Source of the DNA: Paguma larvata
Lineage: Eukaryota; Chordata; Mammalia; Carnivora; Viverridae
Assembly (NCBI GenBank): GCA_030068075.1
Contig: CM057826.1
Coordinates: forward strand, 98,011,804-98,075,803
Length of the DNA stretch: 64,000 bases
Direction: 5' to 3'
The first letter of the stretch is position 1; every line of letters starts with the position of its first letter. Below are positions 10,701 through 22,079 of this stretch, in pieces. Made by a program: the position numbers and the translations under genes. Below the pieces are notes generated by a model that saw nothing but the letters and a program-made list of their open reading frames with translations, searched no databases and was not told the DNA's origin.

Positions 10701-12690
10701 GAATGGATGAGAAGGGATTTCAGTTATGTTTTCCTATAAAATCCTGATTTTAGGTTAAAATCTATTTTATCAAGAGGGGATACACAGACCTAACATTCAT
10801 AAACTGTCATTTACCTGCCATTCCTTGATCCATTAATTTTCTTTCCTTCATAAACTTTGTATTCCTAGAGTCTATCATTGATAAGCATTAAAAGGATTAT
10901 CTATTTAACTGGTTGCTTTTAGTGTAAAATTCTGTGAAGTTTGCTGTAAGTTTGGAATTCATATTTTGCATTATTTCTTTTTAGTTTACCATCACCTTTC
11001 TCCCTTGTTCTAAATAATTTATTTTAAACTGACTACATAGCAATAGAAACCAAGGAGTGTTGAGGTAAACATATCCGTGAATCCTGTTATGAATTTATTG
11101 TCTATTGTTAGTCATTGAAATCATGATCCTTATCACAAAGGTGATGGACAGGATAATTCTGAGTAAACACTGTCTACAAAGCAGGTGAGAGAGAAGAGGG
11201 AGGGAGGAGGAAATGATTAGGTTTTACTGCAACTTGGTCATACAGACAGAACAATGCCTGTAAGCTGTGTGCCTTCCTTAAAATGCTTTATTAAAAAGCA
11301 AATCTGGTTTTCTTTGTCTTTAACCACATCTCTGAGATAAGTTTCTGCCCTCTGCTTTGTTTCAATGGGCTGGCTAGCCCTGAAGTCAATCAAGAGAACT
11401 TGCCAAATGGTGGGGACACAAAGGAAAGGACACTGGTGACTAGGTTAGAGACTCTGCTGCTCCTGACCAGAACTGACCTGCTTGGAGTGGAGCCTCCATT
11501 CCCCACCAACTCAAAAGAATAACGGATCCACTTAGCGGGAAGGCTTACTCTATTCTTTGTTGTCTGTGAATGTCTCGATCTCAAACTACTTAAGAGACAA
11601 GGGTTAAGATTAGGGTTAGGGTCAGGGATAGGAACAAGCCAAAGCGATGCCTGGAATTTTCCTAAGTGAAAGTTACTTCTCTCTTTCTCTGTATATGGAT
11701 GTGTTCTTTGGGCCGAGGAACCATAATGGGGTAGCATGTGCCAGACGCTGGGTTGAGCCTTACCCACAGTGCATGGCAGCTCTGTGCAGGGAGTGCTGTC
11801 GTTTGCACCTGTGCCCAGATAAGGAAAAGGAGGAGTGCTGGGACATAAAAACCAGGCAAGCTGGTCAAGGACAGAGCCAAATACCAAGGGCCCAATTTTG
11901 CGAGCTGAGGACTCCAGCACTCCTGCACATGTCTTGGTACATTTGGTAGAATAATGAAGAGTAAGAGGCCAGGGACTTGAGAAGAGAAGAGGAAGCCCAA
12001 GCAGGGAACTGAGTGCCAAGGAAAAGGCTCACAGTCTGTACCATTCTCTCCACCCTCTGGTGGAGCCTTGAGAGAGGCTTTAACATAAGCTTCTAGAACC
12101 ACCTTCAGGGCTGCCATGGGGTCCTCAGAGGCCTGAAGAAGGGGAAATTCTGAATGGCCAAATTTCATTTTGAGCCTGCTGAAAGCTAAGAAAGGTTCGT
12201 GTGAGTGAGGTTGCATAGTCCCTGGAAATGGACTTTAAAGAGAGAATAGCCAGTCCTCTCTCCTGGATATTGGACTTGGTTCCTTCAAAGCAGAATGTTC
12301 TACTGTTGCCCCACTCCCACCCCCAGTGAAGTCCTCTTTTCTCCCGTCTGCCCCTTTCTTTCTCCTTCTCTACAATTCTTCACTAATTTGTCTAAATTAT
12401 TGTCTACCACTTGTCTAAAACTTAGTCACGCCATCCAATAATTCCTTGAGCTCTTTGATATGCAGACAATTAAATGGTTCTTGGCTCAGTAATAAGACTT
12501 GCTATGTCAGAAGGAAAAAGAAATAATGTTTCAAAGCTTCTTGTCCTCACAAATCACCACTCTTTCAAGTCTGCAACAAATGTCTACAATTAAATGTTCA
12601 TTGAATAGGTACAATTTTTAAAGTTTTTTTCTAATAAACGCTAATTCTTAGAGCAATAAAACTGTTCGTTGGACAATATCCCTGTCAATC
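10701..12690. other. Unannotated intergenic sequence with two long but featureless ORFs
   Basis: Minus-strand open frames of 209 and 184 codons overlap at 11390-12019 and 11662-12216. Neither shows a known domain or compositional sign of a real protein. A TTAGGGTTAGGG stretch lies near 11610. No clear repeat. Confidence 0.45.
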
Positions 12691-12691
12691 C

Positions 12692-12712
12692 TTTTCTTCT
12701 TCTTCTTCTTCT
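12692..12712. repeat. (CTT)n microsatellite
   Basis: Seven CTT units. Confidence 0.9.
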
Positions 12713-12984
12713 TTATATGTAACACATTTTTTTTCTCCTTTTTTGATCTTCACATGTATCATATTCAAGTAAATGCTCAATGTAGATTAATTTATGGAAT
12801 AAGAAGACTTTTAACGTCTCCTCTGCTCAAGCCCCTCTGGATGGCTGCTATCTGTCTGGGGCAAAATTCATCCATGGGGAATTTCTCCATTAGCCATGGG
12901 TCAACACCACTCTGAAAATTTATTAACTTTGTCTCTACATGCATACATAATGCAGTGCTTTGGCATTAAACAGACTTGGCTTCG

Positions 12985-13160
12985 ATCCCAACCCAGCAAT
13001 TCTATTCTTCCACACATGCATAAAGAGCCATGCACACGGATGAATATTGCAGTATTGTCTTTAATACAAAAACATAGGACATAACCTACATATCCACCCC
13101 TAAGGAAATGCAGTGATACGGTGGAATATTACACCAGAGTTGAAAGGAGTGATCTAGATA
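12985..13160 (+). mobile_element. Old LINE-1 fragment
   Basis: Reads like a decayed L1 ORF2 end: ATTCTATTCTTCCACACATG, then GAATATTGCAGTATTGTC and GTGGAATATTACACCAGAG in the expected order. Confidence 0.6.
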
Positions 13161-13394
13161 ATCACAATGGCTCACATTTATTAAGTGCTTACAAAGATTA
13201 TCTGGAAATATTTCTGTTACGTAGCTAACGATTTCAAGTCAACCCCCATGCAGCAATGTTGGCAATGATTACTTGAGAACACGAGAGAGAGTCAGTGGAA
13301 ATCCACATTCCCAATACAAACAAAGAGCTCAACATCTTTATCCTAGTGATAGACAACCAGGGATATCTTTAATAACAACAGCAACGACAAATGG

Positions 13395-13640
13395 CAGTTA
13401 CCAAGCACTTTTTGCTTCAAGCACTGCTCGAAGTGTTCCACATGTTTGAGTTCAATGTATCCTCCCACAGCCCAATAAAGTGAAGACTATTAGAACCCAC
13501 ATTTCACAGATAAAGAAATTAAGGCACCAAGATGACAGGTAATTTGCCTAGAGTCACACAGCTAGCCATGGTGGGACTGGAATTCAATCCAGGCAGCCTG
13601 ACTCTGGATCCTGTGATCCTAAAGGCTTTGCTGCCTGTGT
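13395..13640 (-). mobile_element. MIR, nearly complete
   Basis: Long reverse MIR: degraded GCACTGCTCGAAGTGTTCCA, CACATTTCACAGATAAAG, AGTCACACAGCTAGCCATGG and CAGCCTGACTCTGGATCC in order. Confidence 0.85.
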
Positions 13641-14204
13641 CTCTACAGGAATCAAAATGGACAGATGCCAAAATAAGGTGTCAGTGGAAAAGAAGGAGGA
13701 TACAAAATTTTATGTAAGGCATCATTTGTGGAAATTTTAAGAGCACATATGTATTATGATAATACCTACTATTGGCTACTGATACATAAATCTGTGAAAA
13801 TATTTTTAAGTGCACTGAAGAAAGTACACCTAACTCCTTAAAGTGGTTCATTAGGGAAAGTGGGGGAAACGAGACATGGGGAGGGGGAAATGAGAAGAGA
13901 GGGTGAACTCAGACACTAATATTTTATTTCTTTAAAAAGATCTCCTTGACTTGGAGGAGTATATGAAGTCGAAGCACCGCCCTTTCAGTTTTCCCAAGAG
14001 TCTCACAAAAGGTACCCGTTTCTCCCCATCATTCATATTTGCAAAGCCCAGAACCCACACACATGTTTTATTTTAATCTTATCTATTAACATTTGTATTG
14101 TTAAGATACAGCTTAAACGACATTTACTATGAAGTAAATTTTATTAAGCTGTGCATTTTAATGGTGTGAGAATAGAAGGAAAAAGTCAAATAGGTTAAAA
14201 CAAA
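13641..14204. other. Unannotated intergenic sequence
   Basis: AT-rich. I recognise nothing in it. Confidence 0.45.
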
Positions 14205-14220
14205 CCCATTTTACTTTCTT

Positions 14221-14428
14221 TTTTTATGTTTATTTTCATCTTTGAGAGACAGAGAGGCAGAGCATGAGCGGGAGAGTGGCAGAGAGAGAGGGAGACACAG
14301 AACTGGAAGCAGGATCCAGGCTCTAAGCTATGAGCACACAGCCTGATGCGGGGCTCAGACTCACAAACTGTGAGATCATGAACTGAACTGAAGTCGGAGG
14401 CTTAACTGACTGAGCCACCCAGGTGGCC
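14221..14428 (-). mobile_element. CAN SINE
   Basis: Reverse-oriented with a perfect 16-bp target duplication CCCATTTTACTTTCTT at 14205-14220 and 14429-14444. Confidence 0.95.
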
Positions 14429-14683
14429 CCCATTTTACTTTCTTATGATAAAAGTGATACAGGTTTTGAGCAACTTCAGAAAATGCCAGTATATGCAAAA
14501 AGAGGACCCATCACTGACACACCACGTTTACATTCTGAGGTATATTGCTCCAGGGTTAGTCTATGATTAAATATACATAGAATTTGGATACAAAAATGAC
14601 ATTATATGTATATTTATCTCCAAAAACTGATTTTTCCACCTAATACAGACCAAATGTCTTTAATTTTTTTCTGCATTATTTTA

Positions 14684-14889
14684 TTTTTTTAATGTTTTAT
14701 TTGAGAGAGAAAGAGAGCGCATAAGTGGGGGAGGGCAGAGAGAAAGAGGGAGACAGAGAATGGGGAGCAGGCTCCAGGTTCTGAGCCTTGAGTGCAGAGC
14801 TCAACGCAGGGCTTGAACTCACAAACATGGAGATCATGACCTGAGCCAAAGTCGGATGCTTAACCGACTGAGCCACCCAGGTGCTCCCA
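14684..14889 (-). mobile_element. CAN SINE, left of a tandem pair
   Basis: Reverse-oriented. Ends GCCACCCAGGTGCTCCC and runs directly into a second SINE's T-rich tail. The pair together is flanked by CTGCATTATTTTA (14671-14683 and 15066-15078). Confidence 0.9.
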
Positions 14890-15065
14890 TTTTATTTTAT
14901 TTTTTTAGTTTATTTATATATTTTGAGAGGGAGAAAGAGAGAAAAATCCCAAGCAGACTCTGCACTGTCAACACTGAATCTGATGCGGGGCTCGAACCCA
15001 CAAACTAAGAACATGACATGAGCTGAAGTCAGACGCTTAGCCGACTGAGCCACCCAGGTGCCCCG
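14890..15065 (-). mobile_element. CAN SINE, right of a tandem pair
   Basis: Reverse-oriented, internally shortened, ends GCCACCCAGGTGCCCC. It has no target duplication of its own between the two copies. Confidence 0.88.
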
Positions 15066-15078
15066 CTGCATTATTTTA

Positions 15079-15547
15079 AACAGTTGCATGTATTTCATTC
15101 TCTCAATGCACATATTTAACCAACAGTTATGGTACTCCCCACCCCAATAGAGAAGGTTAATTAAAGACATTTTCAGAAACGTGTAAGGCTGGGGCAATCT
15201 GTTGCTAGCAGACCTACACTACAAAAAATGTTAAAGGAAGTTCTGTGGCTGAAGGAAATCATTCCAAATTTGCACAAAGCAGTGAACAGCATCAGATGGT
15301 AAATACGCGGGTAAACAACTTTTCTGTTCTTTTTTCTTTGTAAGTCTGTCAAAAATAACTTACAATTGAAAGCCAAAAGAAATAACGATGTACTGTAGGT
15401 TTTGTAACAAATGTAAAGTTCACAAGGATGACAGTCATAGCACAGAAGATGGCAGGAGCAAACTGTCGTTGGGTTCTAATGTTATTCATGAAGTGGTGTA
15501 ATGTTATTTGAAGGAAAACGTTATGAGATGTGCACTGTAAACCCTAG
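15079..15547. other. Unannotated intergenic sequence
   Basis: No recognisable gene or repeat. The phrase TGCTAGCAGACCTACACTAC at about 15200 may be a decayed LINE-1 piece. Confidence 0.4.
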
Positions 15548-15562
15548 AACCACTAAATATTT

Positions 15563-15722
15563 TTCAATGCTTATTTATTTCTGAGAGAGGGAGGAAGAGA
15601 GAGAGGGAATGAGAATGTGAGCAGGGGAGGGGCAGAAAGAGAGGAAGACACAGAATCTGAAGCAGGCTCCAGGCTCCAAGCTGTTAGCACAGAGCCCAAT
15701 GTGGGCCACCCAGGCGCCCCTA
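15563..15722 (-). mobile_element. CAN SINE with internal deletion
   Basis: Perfect 15-bp target duplication AACCACTAAATATTT (15548-15562, 15723-15737). AATGTGGG joins directly to CCACCCAGGCGCCCC, so about 60 bases of the tRNA-like part are missing. Confidence 0.93.
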
Positions 15723-15756
15723 AACCACTAAATATTTAAAACAAAAACTATGAAAG

Positions 15757-15965
15757 GATGACTGGGTGGCTCAGTCAGTTAAGTGTCTGACTCTTGATTT
15801 CAGCTCTAGTCATGATCTCACAGTTCACGAGTTCGAGCCCCACATCGGGCTCTGTGCTAACAGTGCAGAGCCTGCTTGGGAATCTCTCTGTCTCCCTCTC
15901 TATCTGCCCCTCTCCTGCTCTCTGTCTCTTTTTCTCAAAAAATAAACTAAAAAACATTTTTTAAA
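15757..15965 (+). mobile_element. CAN SINE
   Basis: Head GATGACTGGGTGGCTCAGTC, tail AAAATAAACTAAAAAACA. Duplicated flank ACAAAAACTATGAAA (15741-15755) against ACAAAAATATGAAA. It landed just to the right of the previous SINE. Confidence 0.9.
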
Positions 15966-15979
15966 CAAAAATATGAAAT

Positions 15980-16900
15980 GACAGCAAGTACCCAATTCCA
16001 AGCAACAACTGGTATTTCAAGGAAGGAACGACCCATCCCTGAGAGGTTCAGGCAGACTCTTCCACTACTTCCAACTGCTGCTATTCCAGAAAGAAAAATA
16101 CCATTTAACAACTTGACTCTGGTCTAATCCCTTAGTCCCACCTTTCAACTCAAAATATAGAGGCATCCAAATCCACCTGCTCAAACTGCTGAAGAAACCG
16201 GACATCGACAAAAGGCCTGCAGTGAGAGGTGAACTAGATAAAATTCAAGTTTCCTCCTCATAAACCCAAGGCCTAACCAGAGAAGCTTGGATCATGAAGC
16301 TTTGACATTGATCGCCCTAATTTCCATTTTACCATTATCACTACTGAAGAAATATTTTTAGAGTCACTTTGCAATACAGTTTCATATATAATAACCACAG
16401 TGGACCTACACTGGCATTTTCAGTACCAAGGGATCAGTTTTCCTAAGGCTCAGATCCTTTTTGCATCCATGTGTCCACAGAGACAAGAACACAGTGACTT
16501 GGGCTTGAATGAGCCCATAAGGGAACATCCAGCTGTTGATGCCAAATACATATCAGGGCTCCATTGATGGAAATAAGACAGACTTTCTAAATCACCCCAT
16601 GCTGCTGTCTGGATACAGGCATAGCCCTGAATGTCTCTGGCACGTCCTCTTCCCCACTGAGGTGCAGCCAGTTGCTGCAGGCCTCTGGCAACTTGGATTT
16701 TTTAAATAGTCTTTGAATCTCAAAATGTGCAGTTAGTATCCTTAGACCCACCCCAGACTTCCTTTGTGGCTTTGGGGAAGCCACCTGACCTAAAATCATA
16801 CATTAATCACCTGGTAATCATTATATTAATATCTAACAGTTAAGGTTTACAACATGCCCTCTATGGGCTCTAAGTGACTACACAAAGTATATAATTATAA
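15980..16900. other. Unannotated intergenic sequence
   Basis: I recognise no gene or repeat. Confidence 0.4.
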
Positions 16901-16906
16901 TATGCA

Positions 16907-16990
16907 ATAAATAACGTGTTATAAATATATAATATATATTCACTTAATATAAATAACGTGTTATAAATATATAATATATATTCACTTAAT
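16907..16990. repeat. Perfect 42-bp tandem duplication
   Basis: Two identical copies, 16907-16948 and 16949-16990, of a unit starting ATAAATAACGTGTTATAAAT and ending CACTTAAT. AT-rich, no spacer. Confidence 0.97.
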
Positions 16991-17066
16991 GCTAACAACA
17001 ATTATGAAATTGAGACAGAGAAAATTTCAGTTACTTGCCACCAAATTATAAAACTAACAACTGAGA

Positions 17067-17235
17067 GGGGCACCTGGGTGGCTTAGTTGGTAAAGTGTCT
17101 GACTGTTGAGTTTGGTTCAGGTCATGATCTCAGTGTTCGTAAGACTGAGCCCTGCGTCGGGCTCTGGGCTGACAGCAGATTCTCTCCCTCTCTCCTCGCC
17201 AAAATAAATAAATAAATTTCTAAAAAATAAAAAAT
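17067..17235 (+). mobile_element. CAN SINE, shortened
   Basis: Head GGGGCACCTGGGTGGCTTAG. Target duplication AAAACTAACAACTGA (17050-17064) and AAAACTTACAAGTGA (17236-17250). The CT-rich part is short. Confidence 0.92.
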
Positions 17236-17609
17236 AAAACTTACAAGTGACCAAGCCCAAGACTCAGCTCATATCCATACCACACTGCCTCTGGTAAAGG
17301 AATGGTGGGGGGGTGGGGCTGAGATCCCACAAAATTAACTTCCTTCCAGGAACAATACCAAGGTGACAATAGACAGACTCTGGGACAAAACACATAACGT
17401 CACTTCTTGCTCCTGTCCCTACCATCAATCTGCTGCCCCCACAGGCTCCACTTGATTGCCCCGAATTTTCATCTTGCAAGATCTTTGCCCAAAGGGTGGC
17501 TGGAGATAGGCAGCTAGCTCCCCTACGATCACTCTGGAGAGGTCCGTCTGTGGGCCATGCCCCATTCTACAGGCCATGTTGACTTCCTTACCATTAAGGA
17601 ATGCATTCA

Positions 17610-17889
17610 GAGGCACCTGGGTGACTCAGTTGATTAAGCGTCCCACTTCAGCTCAGGTCATGATCTCACAGTTTGTGAGCTTGAGCTCCACATCGGGCTC
17701 TGTGCTGGCAGCTCAGAGTCAGGAGCCTGCTTTGAATCTGTGTCTCCCTCTCTCTCTACTCCTTCCCCGTTCAGACTATGTTTCTCTCAAAAATAAATAA
17801 ACATTTAAAAAATGAATAAAATAAAATATTTTTTGGTTTCCCCACTGCCTTTGAAATAAAATAAAATAAAAAACTTCTTTAAAAAAAAA
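17610..17889 (+). mobile_element. CAN SINE with extra 3' sequence
   Basis: SINE body ends in an A-rich tail near 17827. About 50 more bases, including TTTCCCCACTGCCTTTG and a second A-rich stretch, come before the right copy of the flank GAATGCATTCA (17599-17609 and 17890-17900). This looks like read-through copied along with the SINE. Confidence 0.85.
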
Positions 17890-17904
17890 GAATGCATTCA
17901 TCTG

Positions 17905-18320
17905 TTCATTCAACAAATATTTATCAAGCACCAATTTCATACCAGGCTAGGCACTGTGCCAGAGCCTGGAAGTACAGTAATAAACAAGAGGTACAGCCCT
18001 TGCCCTTGCAAAACACACAACCAAGTAGACAGACGGTGAATTCATAATTATCAACTACTTGAAGAGAGAGCGGAAATTAGAGGAGATATAACAGGAGAGC
18101 TCCTGTTTGAACAGCACTTTGAGGAAGAAATGAGAATTCATCAGTCAGACAAGGAGGATAAAACACCAGGCAGAGGGAGAACCTGTGCAAAGGAGGGAAA
18201 GAGGAAAACAGATCTGAGGGTTCCTTGACGGCAGGGTTATGGGCAAATGACAGCAGAACAGGAAATCTGGTTACAGACATCAGGCAGGCTTTGACTGCAG
18301 AGGGCCAGAGGAGCCAGGAT
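17905..18320 (-). mobile_element. LINE-2 fragment
   Basis: TTCATTCAACAAATATTTAT with CCAGGCTAGGCACTGTGCCA is the reverse complement of an L2 3' end, followed by diverged ORF-derived sequence (CAGGCAGAGGGAGAACCTGTG). Confidence 0.7.
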
Positions 18321-18549
18321 AAATGCCTCCTCACCCCCACACACCAGTAAGATGAGGAAGGAGCACCAAAGGAAGAAACAGTCAACAACAGAGGTTGTCA
18401 GCAGATGTGAAAGAGCTCGTGGAGCAGGAAAGCACTGGAAAGGACGCCGACCCATGAAGTGGAACGGAAGAAGTCACACCATGCACAGAGTGGCAGCCAC
18501 CAAGGACAGAGCCTTTGACAGCCAGCTAAGCTTGGGGTTTCCCAAAGCA

Positions 18550-19029
18550 GACCCTGAGACAAAGACTATGTACAGGTAGTTTATTTGGGAGGCGACCCAA
18601 AAAAGACAGAATGGTAGAGAGGGCAAAGTGAGATGGGAAAGAAAAGGAAAAAAGGCCAACAAGTGCAGGTTAATATGAAGGTTCCTACTGTGGGCAGCTG
18701 GGGCTCGATCCCGTGTGGATGTAGAACAGATCTCAGAGCTAAAAGATTTATAGAAAAAATTCCATCTCTCCCTGGTAGAGGGTTGCCTCCACGGCACTGA
18801 ATCACCAGCACCCTCAGGCTGCCCTGCACACTGAGCAAAGCTCTCTCGGCGTAGGAGGAAGCCTCCAAGCAGAAAGAGGCAGGTACCCGAGGTAGGATAT
18901 TGTCGGGATCTAGAGGGAATGGAACTGCAGGCAAACTCTGAGGTGAGCTGCAAGGATGTGGTACATCAACAGCTTCTGCTGCAACTGGCCCTACACTCCG
19001 TCACCGGGATGTGTGCGGGAGAGCAGAAA
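18550..19029. other. Possible old dispersed repeat, unclassified
   Basis: GACAAAGACTATGTACAGGT followed by AGTTTATTTGGGAGG is a phrase I associate with a mammalian interspersed repeat I cannot name. Minus-strand open frames here (159 and 117 codons) have no known domain. It adjoins the ERV-L-type remnant. Confidence 0.35.
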
Positions 19030-20400
19030 CGGGGCACAAATCAACTGGAAATTAACTGAAATTCAGTTCACCGAGAAGATGGTCTCCCATGCATGGTAGA
19101 CTGGGCAGCCAGATGATCACCCTTCTCTTGCTCTATTATCCATCCCAAACTGAAAGGTTATAAGGTAAAGGAGTAGAAATACCATACTCCATAGGTTTCC
19201 TCCAAAATCCCAAAAGCCCTATCAGGTATTGTGCCTCCTTTCATTGGCAGGCCATCGAAGATACAGCAACAAGTTTTTCACATTTTAGGAGCTGCTTCAA
19301 CTGGCCCACTCTTCCACTGCAGAAACTTCCTGAAGGAGACAGTCCTTTAAATGTTCGTGGGCTACATCCCCCACCATGTGGTCTACATAGGTCTCACAAA
19401 GGCATCTTAAGTCCTTGCTCCTGCCTACTCATCAGCTCTAACAGAGTCATCAAAATAGTGATCCATGGTCACGTTACATGAAGTGCCAATATGTCCAAGC
19501 CTTTTGCAGATTTGCATTGTGGCAGAGAGCTGGACAGGTGGTACCATCCCGAAGCAAGACTGGAATATACCAGTGGTTGTGCTTGGTAAAAGCAAGCTGC
19601 TTCTGGGTGATACTTGGAAATTGGTAAAGAGAGAAAAAGCATTTTGTGAGCCAGTATCTGCATACCAGGTACTAGGGGCTGCATTAATCTGCTCCAGTAT
19701 ATACACTAGAGCCGACAAAGCAGGGTAAAATTGGAGCAAACTTTACAATCATCTGTGGTCATCCTCCAAGATTCTTCTGCCATTGGCAAAGGCCAAACAG
19801 TCAAGTTCCATGAGGATGTGGTAAGAATCAGCACCTCACATCTTGTATCCATTCAGCCATAGCCCGGCAATTCCTCCACAGGGTTACCGATTTCCTCTCA
19901 TGTCACACTTTGTTCTTGTCTCCCCAGTTATGGGTCTAGTGACAACAAAAAGAGATTGGAGCGACTCTTGGGGAAATAGGCATTCTCTTGTAAGGCAACT
20001 TTCCAAGTGAGAGGATTAGTGTCCAAGATAGAGAAGGCTAGTCTATCCAGATGCAGAAAAATAGCTGTCTTCTACCAACAAGGCAAGCTCTAAGTAACTG
20101 GGGAATTCAACACTGTCAGTTCCATCTCAACCCATCAGATGTCCCCATTCTAAGACTTACAATCCCATTCCTTCTCAGTGAATGTCCTAAGTCTCCCAAA
20201 AAAGTCATGGCAAGTCCATGAATAAAGTAAAAGTTTGTGTTTCATTTTCGGCGAGATTGGCTGTGTATTATAGCCACTGTAGAGGCTCTCTGGTTCTCTT
20301 TAACTAGAACTGAGAAATTAAACATCCACTCTTGCCATTTTCCTTCTCTAAGTGACCTGAAGGACCCAGAAAAATCCATCCTAGGCTACTGTCCTTTCTA
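19030..20400 (-). pseudogene. ERV-L-type pol remnant (decayed endogenous retrovirus)
   Basis: On the minus strand, 19425-19739 keeps a readable reverse-transcriptase stretch with LEQINAAP and NAF, and near its end an HYFDD tetrad that stands where a YxDD catalytic box belongs. Stops and frameshifts occur on both sides, and no LTR could be paired to it, so this is an ancient, inactive fragment. The reverse transcriptase reads into lower coordinates. Family assignment is from recognition only. A CAN SINE (20401-20612) sits at its upstream end. Confidence 0.75.
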
Positions 20401-20612
20401 AATTTTTTTTTTTTTTAGCATTTATTTATTTTTGAGAGACATAGAGACAGAGTTTGAGCAGGTCAGAGAGAGAGGGAGATACAGAATCTGAAGCAGACTC
20501 CAGGCTCTGAGCTGTCAGCACAGAGCCCGATGCAGGGCTCGAACTCACAGACCGCGAGATCATGACCTGAGCCGAAGTCGGCCGCTTAACCAACTGAGCC
20601 ACCCAGGCGCCC
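20401..20612 (-). mobile_element. CAN SINE
   Basis: Perfect 15-bp target duplication CTACTGTCCTTTCTA (20386-20400, 20613-20627). Young-looking head ending GCCACCCAGGCGCCCC. Confidence 0.95.
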
Positions 20613-20781
20613 CTACTGTCCTTTCTAGACATTATTACTGCCACAGTGGTCAAGTACAGCAGCAACTTGTTCCCCGAAGGTATTTGCTTCAATGGTTGCT
20701 CTCATCACAATTAACCATACACGAGATAGTTTACACAGAGACCGAATGTACCACCAAATGGGTTTTGACACCAAACTTTCT

Positions 20782-20806
20782 AAAAAAAAAAAAAAAAAAA
20801 AAAAAA
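20782..20806. repeat. (A)25 tract
   Basis: Pure run of 25 A. No recognisable SINE or LINE body directly upstream explains it. Confidence 0.9.
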
Positions 20807-21284
20807 GCCTTCAGATTTCACAGCGTTAAAAATTTTAAACTGTAGATAAAAGATTTTGAACCTGTGGGGAGGAAGGGTAGACAAACTATTCTGAGGGGAG
20901 AAGGGACTGTGTAAATGAGCTAAAATTCTGATTTCTTACAGCAAGAGTTAAACAGACAATTTCTAAGTTGAAAAGAAAATAAAGTGACATGCAAGCATAT
21001 CTTTTGGGAGGGATATCACCAAAAGAACAAAACAGAATTGGCTAGAAGTGACTGTCTCTTTGGCTAAGGGATGGATGACACACATGGACTATGATAAGTC
21101 CCTTTGTTCTATTTCTTTTTTTAACCATTTGTAAATATTATTTGATTTTTTTTTAATTTTAGAGAATTTAAGCCAGGCCCAAAACACTCAGAGATGCCAA
21201 GGGAAGACATTTAAATTTCAACCCTAAGTGACAGGGAGCCAACACAAGTACTTTAGAGAGTAGTAAGGTCAAAATGTGGTTTTA

Positions 21285-21486
21285 GGGGCATCTGGGTGGC
21301 TCAGTCAGTTAAGCATCTGACTTTGGCTCAGGTCATGATCTCATAGTTAGCAGGTTCGAGCCCCGCATCAAGCTCTGTGCTGACAGTTTGGAGCCTGAAG
21401 CTTACTTTGGATTCTGTGTCTCCCTCTCTGCGTCTCCCTGGTCTGTGGTCTGTCACTCTCACAAAAATAAATACACATTTTAAAAA
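21285..21486 (+). mobile_element. CAN SINE
   Basis: Head GGGGCATCTGGGTGGCTCAG, tail AAAATAAATACACATT. Weak flank match GTGGTTTTAG / GGTGTTTTTAG. Confidence 0.9.
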
Positions 21487-21534
21487 GGGTGTTTTTAGAA
21501 AAGGTCAGGGGTGTTGGCTATGTCATAAATGCAC

Positions 21535-21930
21535 AGCCTGATTTCATTGTGGAATCTAAAAAAAGCTGAATGCATAGCAACAGTCAAATAGTGGTTTCTT
21601 TGGGATGAGGGGTAGGGGGGAAATGGGGAGATGTTGATCAAAGGGCACGGACTGTAAGTGAGAAATTAATATATTCAAGAGACCTAATGTATAGCATTGT
21701 GACTATGGTTAACAACGATGTATGGTATTCTGGAAATGTGCTACAGAGTAAATCTTCAGCGCTTTCACCACATGCAAAAGAAAAGAAAAAATAAATACGT
21801 GAGGTAACAGATATTAATCAGCTTGATTGTGGTAATCATCTCAACACATTTATCAAAACACGTTGTATACCTTAAATATATATAATTTCTTGTCAACCAT
21901 ACTGGAAAATAATAAAGATTTTTGTTTAAA
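21535..21930 (+). mobile_element. LINE-1 3' UTR fragment
   Basis: GACCTAATGTATAGCATTGTG, TGGTAATCATCTCAACACA and GTTGTATACCTTAAATATAT occur in the order of older L1 3' UTRs. Confidence 0.8.
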
Positions 21931-22079
21931 GAATAAATCAGAGGCCTACAGGAGGGGCGGGACACAGGGCTGTATGGAGACTGGTTAGAGAAACTTTCCA
22001 CACTCATGGTTCCCAGACCCAAACAGTTGAGAATCCACTTCATCTGCAATTTCAAGGTCCAGCAGTGAGGATACATACG

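Noticed and set aside
11605..11630. TTAGGG units resembling telomere repeat.
   Set aside because: Only two exact units; too short to call an interstitial telomeric array.
11390..12216. Two overlapping minus-strand ORFs of 209 and 184 codons.
   Set aside because: No domain, no splice context and a plus-strand frame of 100 codons overlaps them. A stop-poor stretch by chance is the simplest reading.
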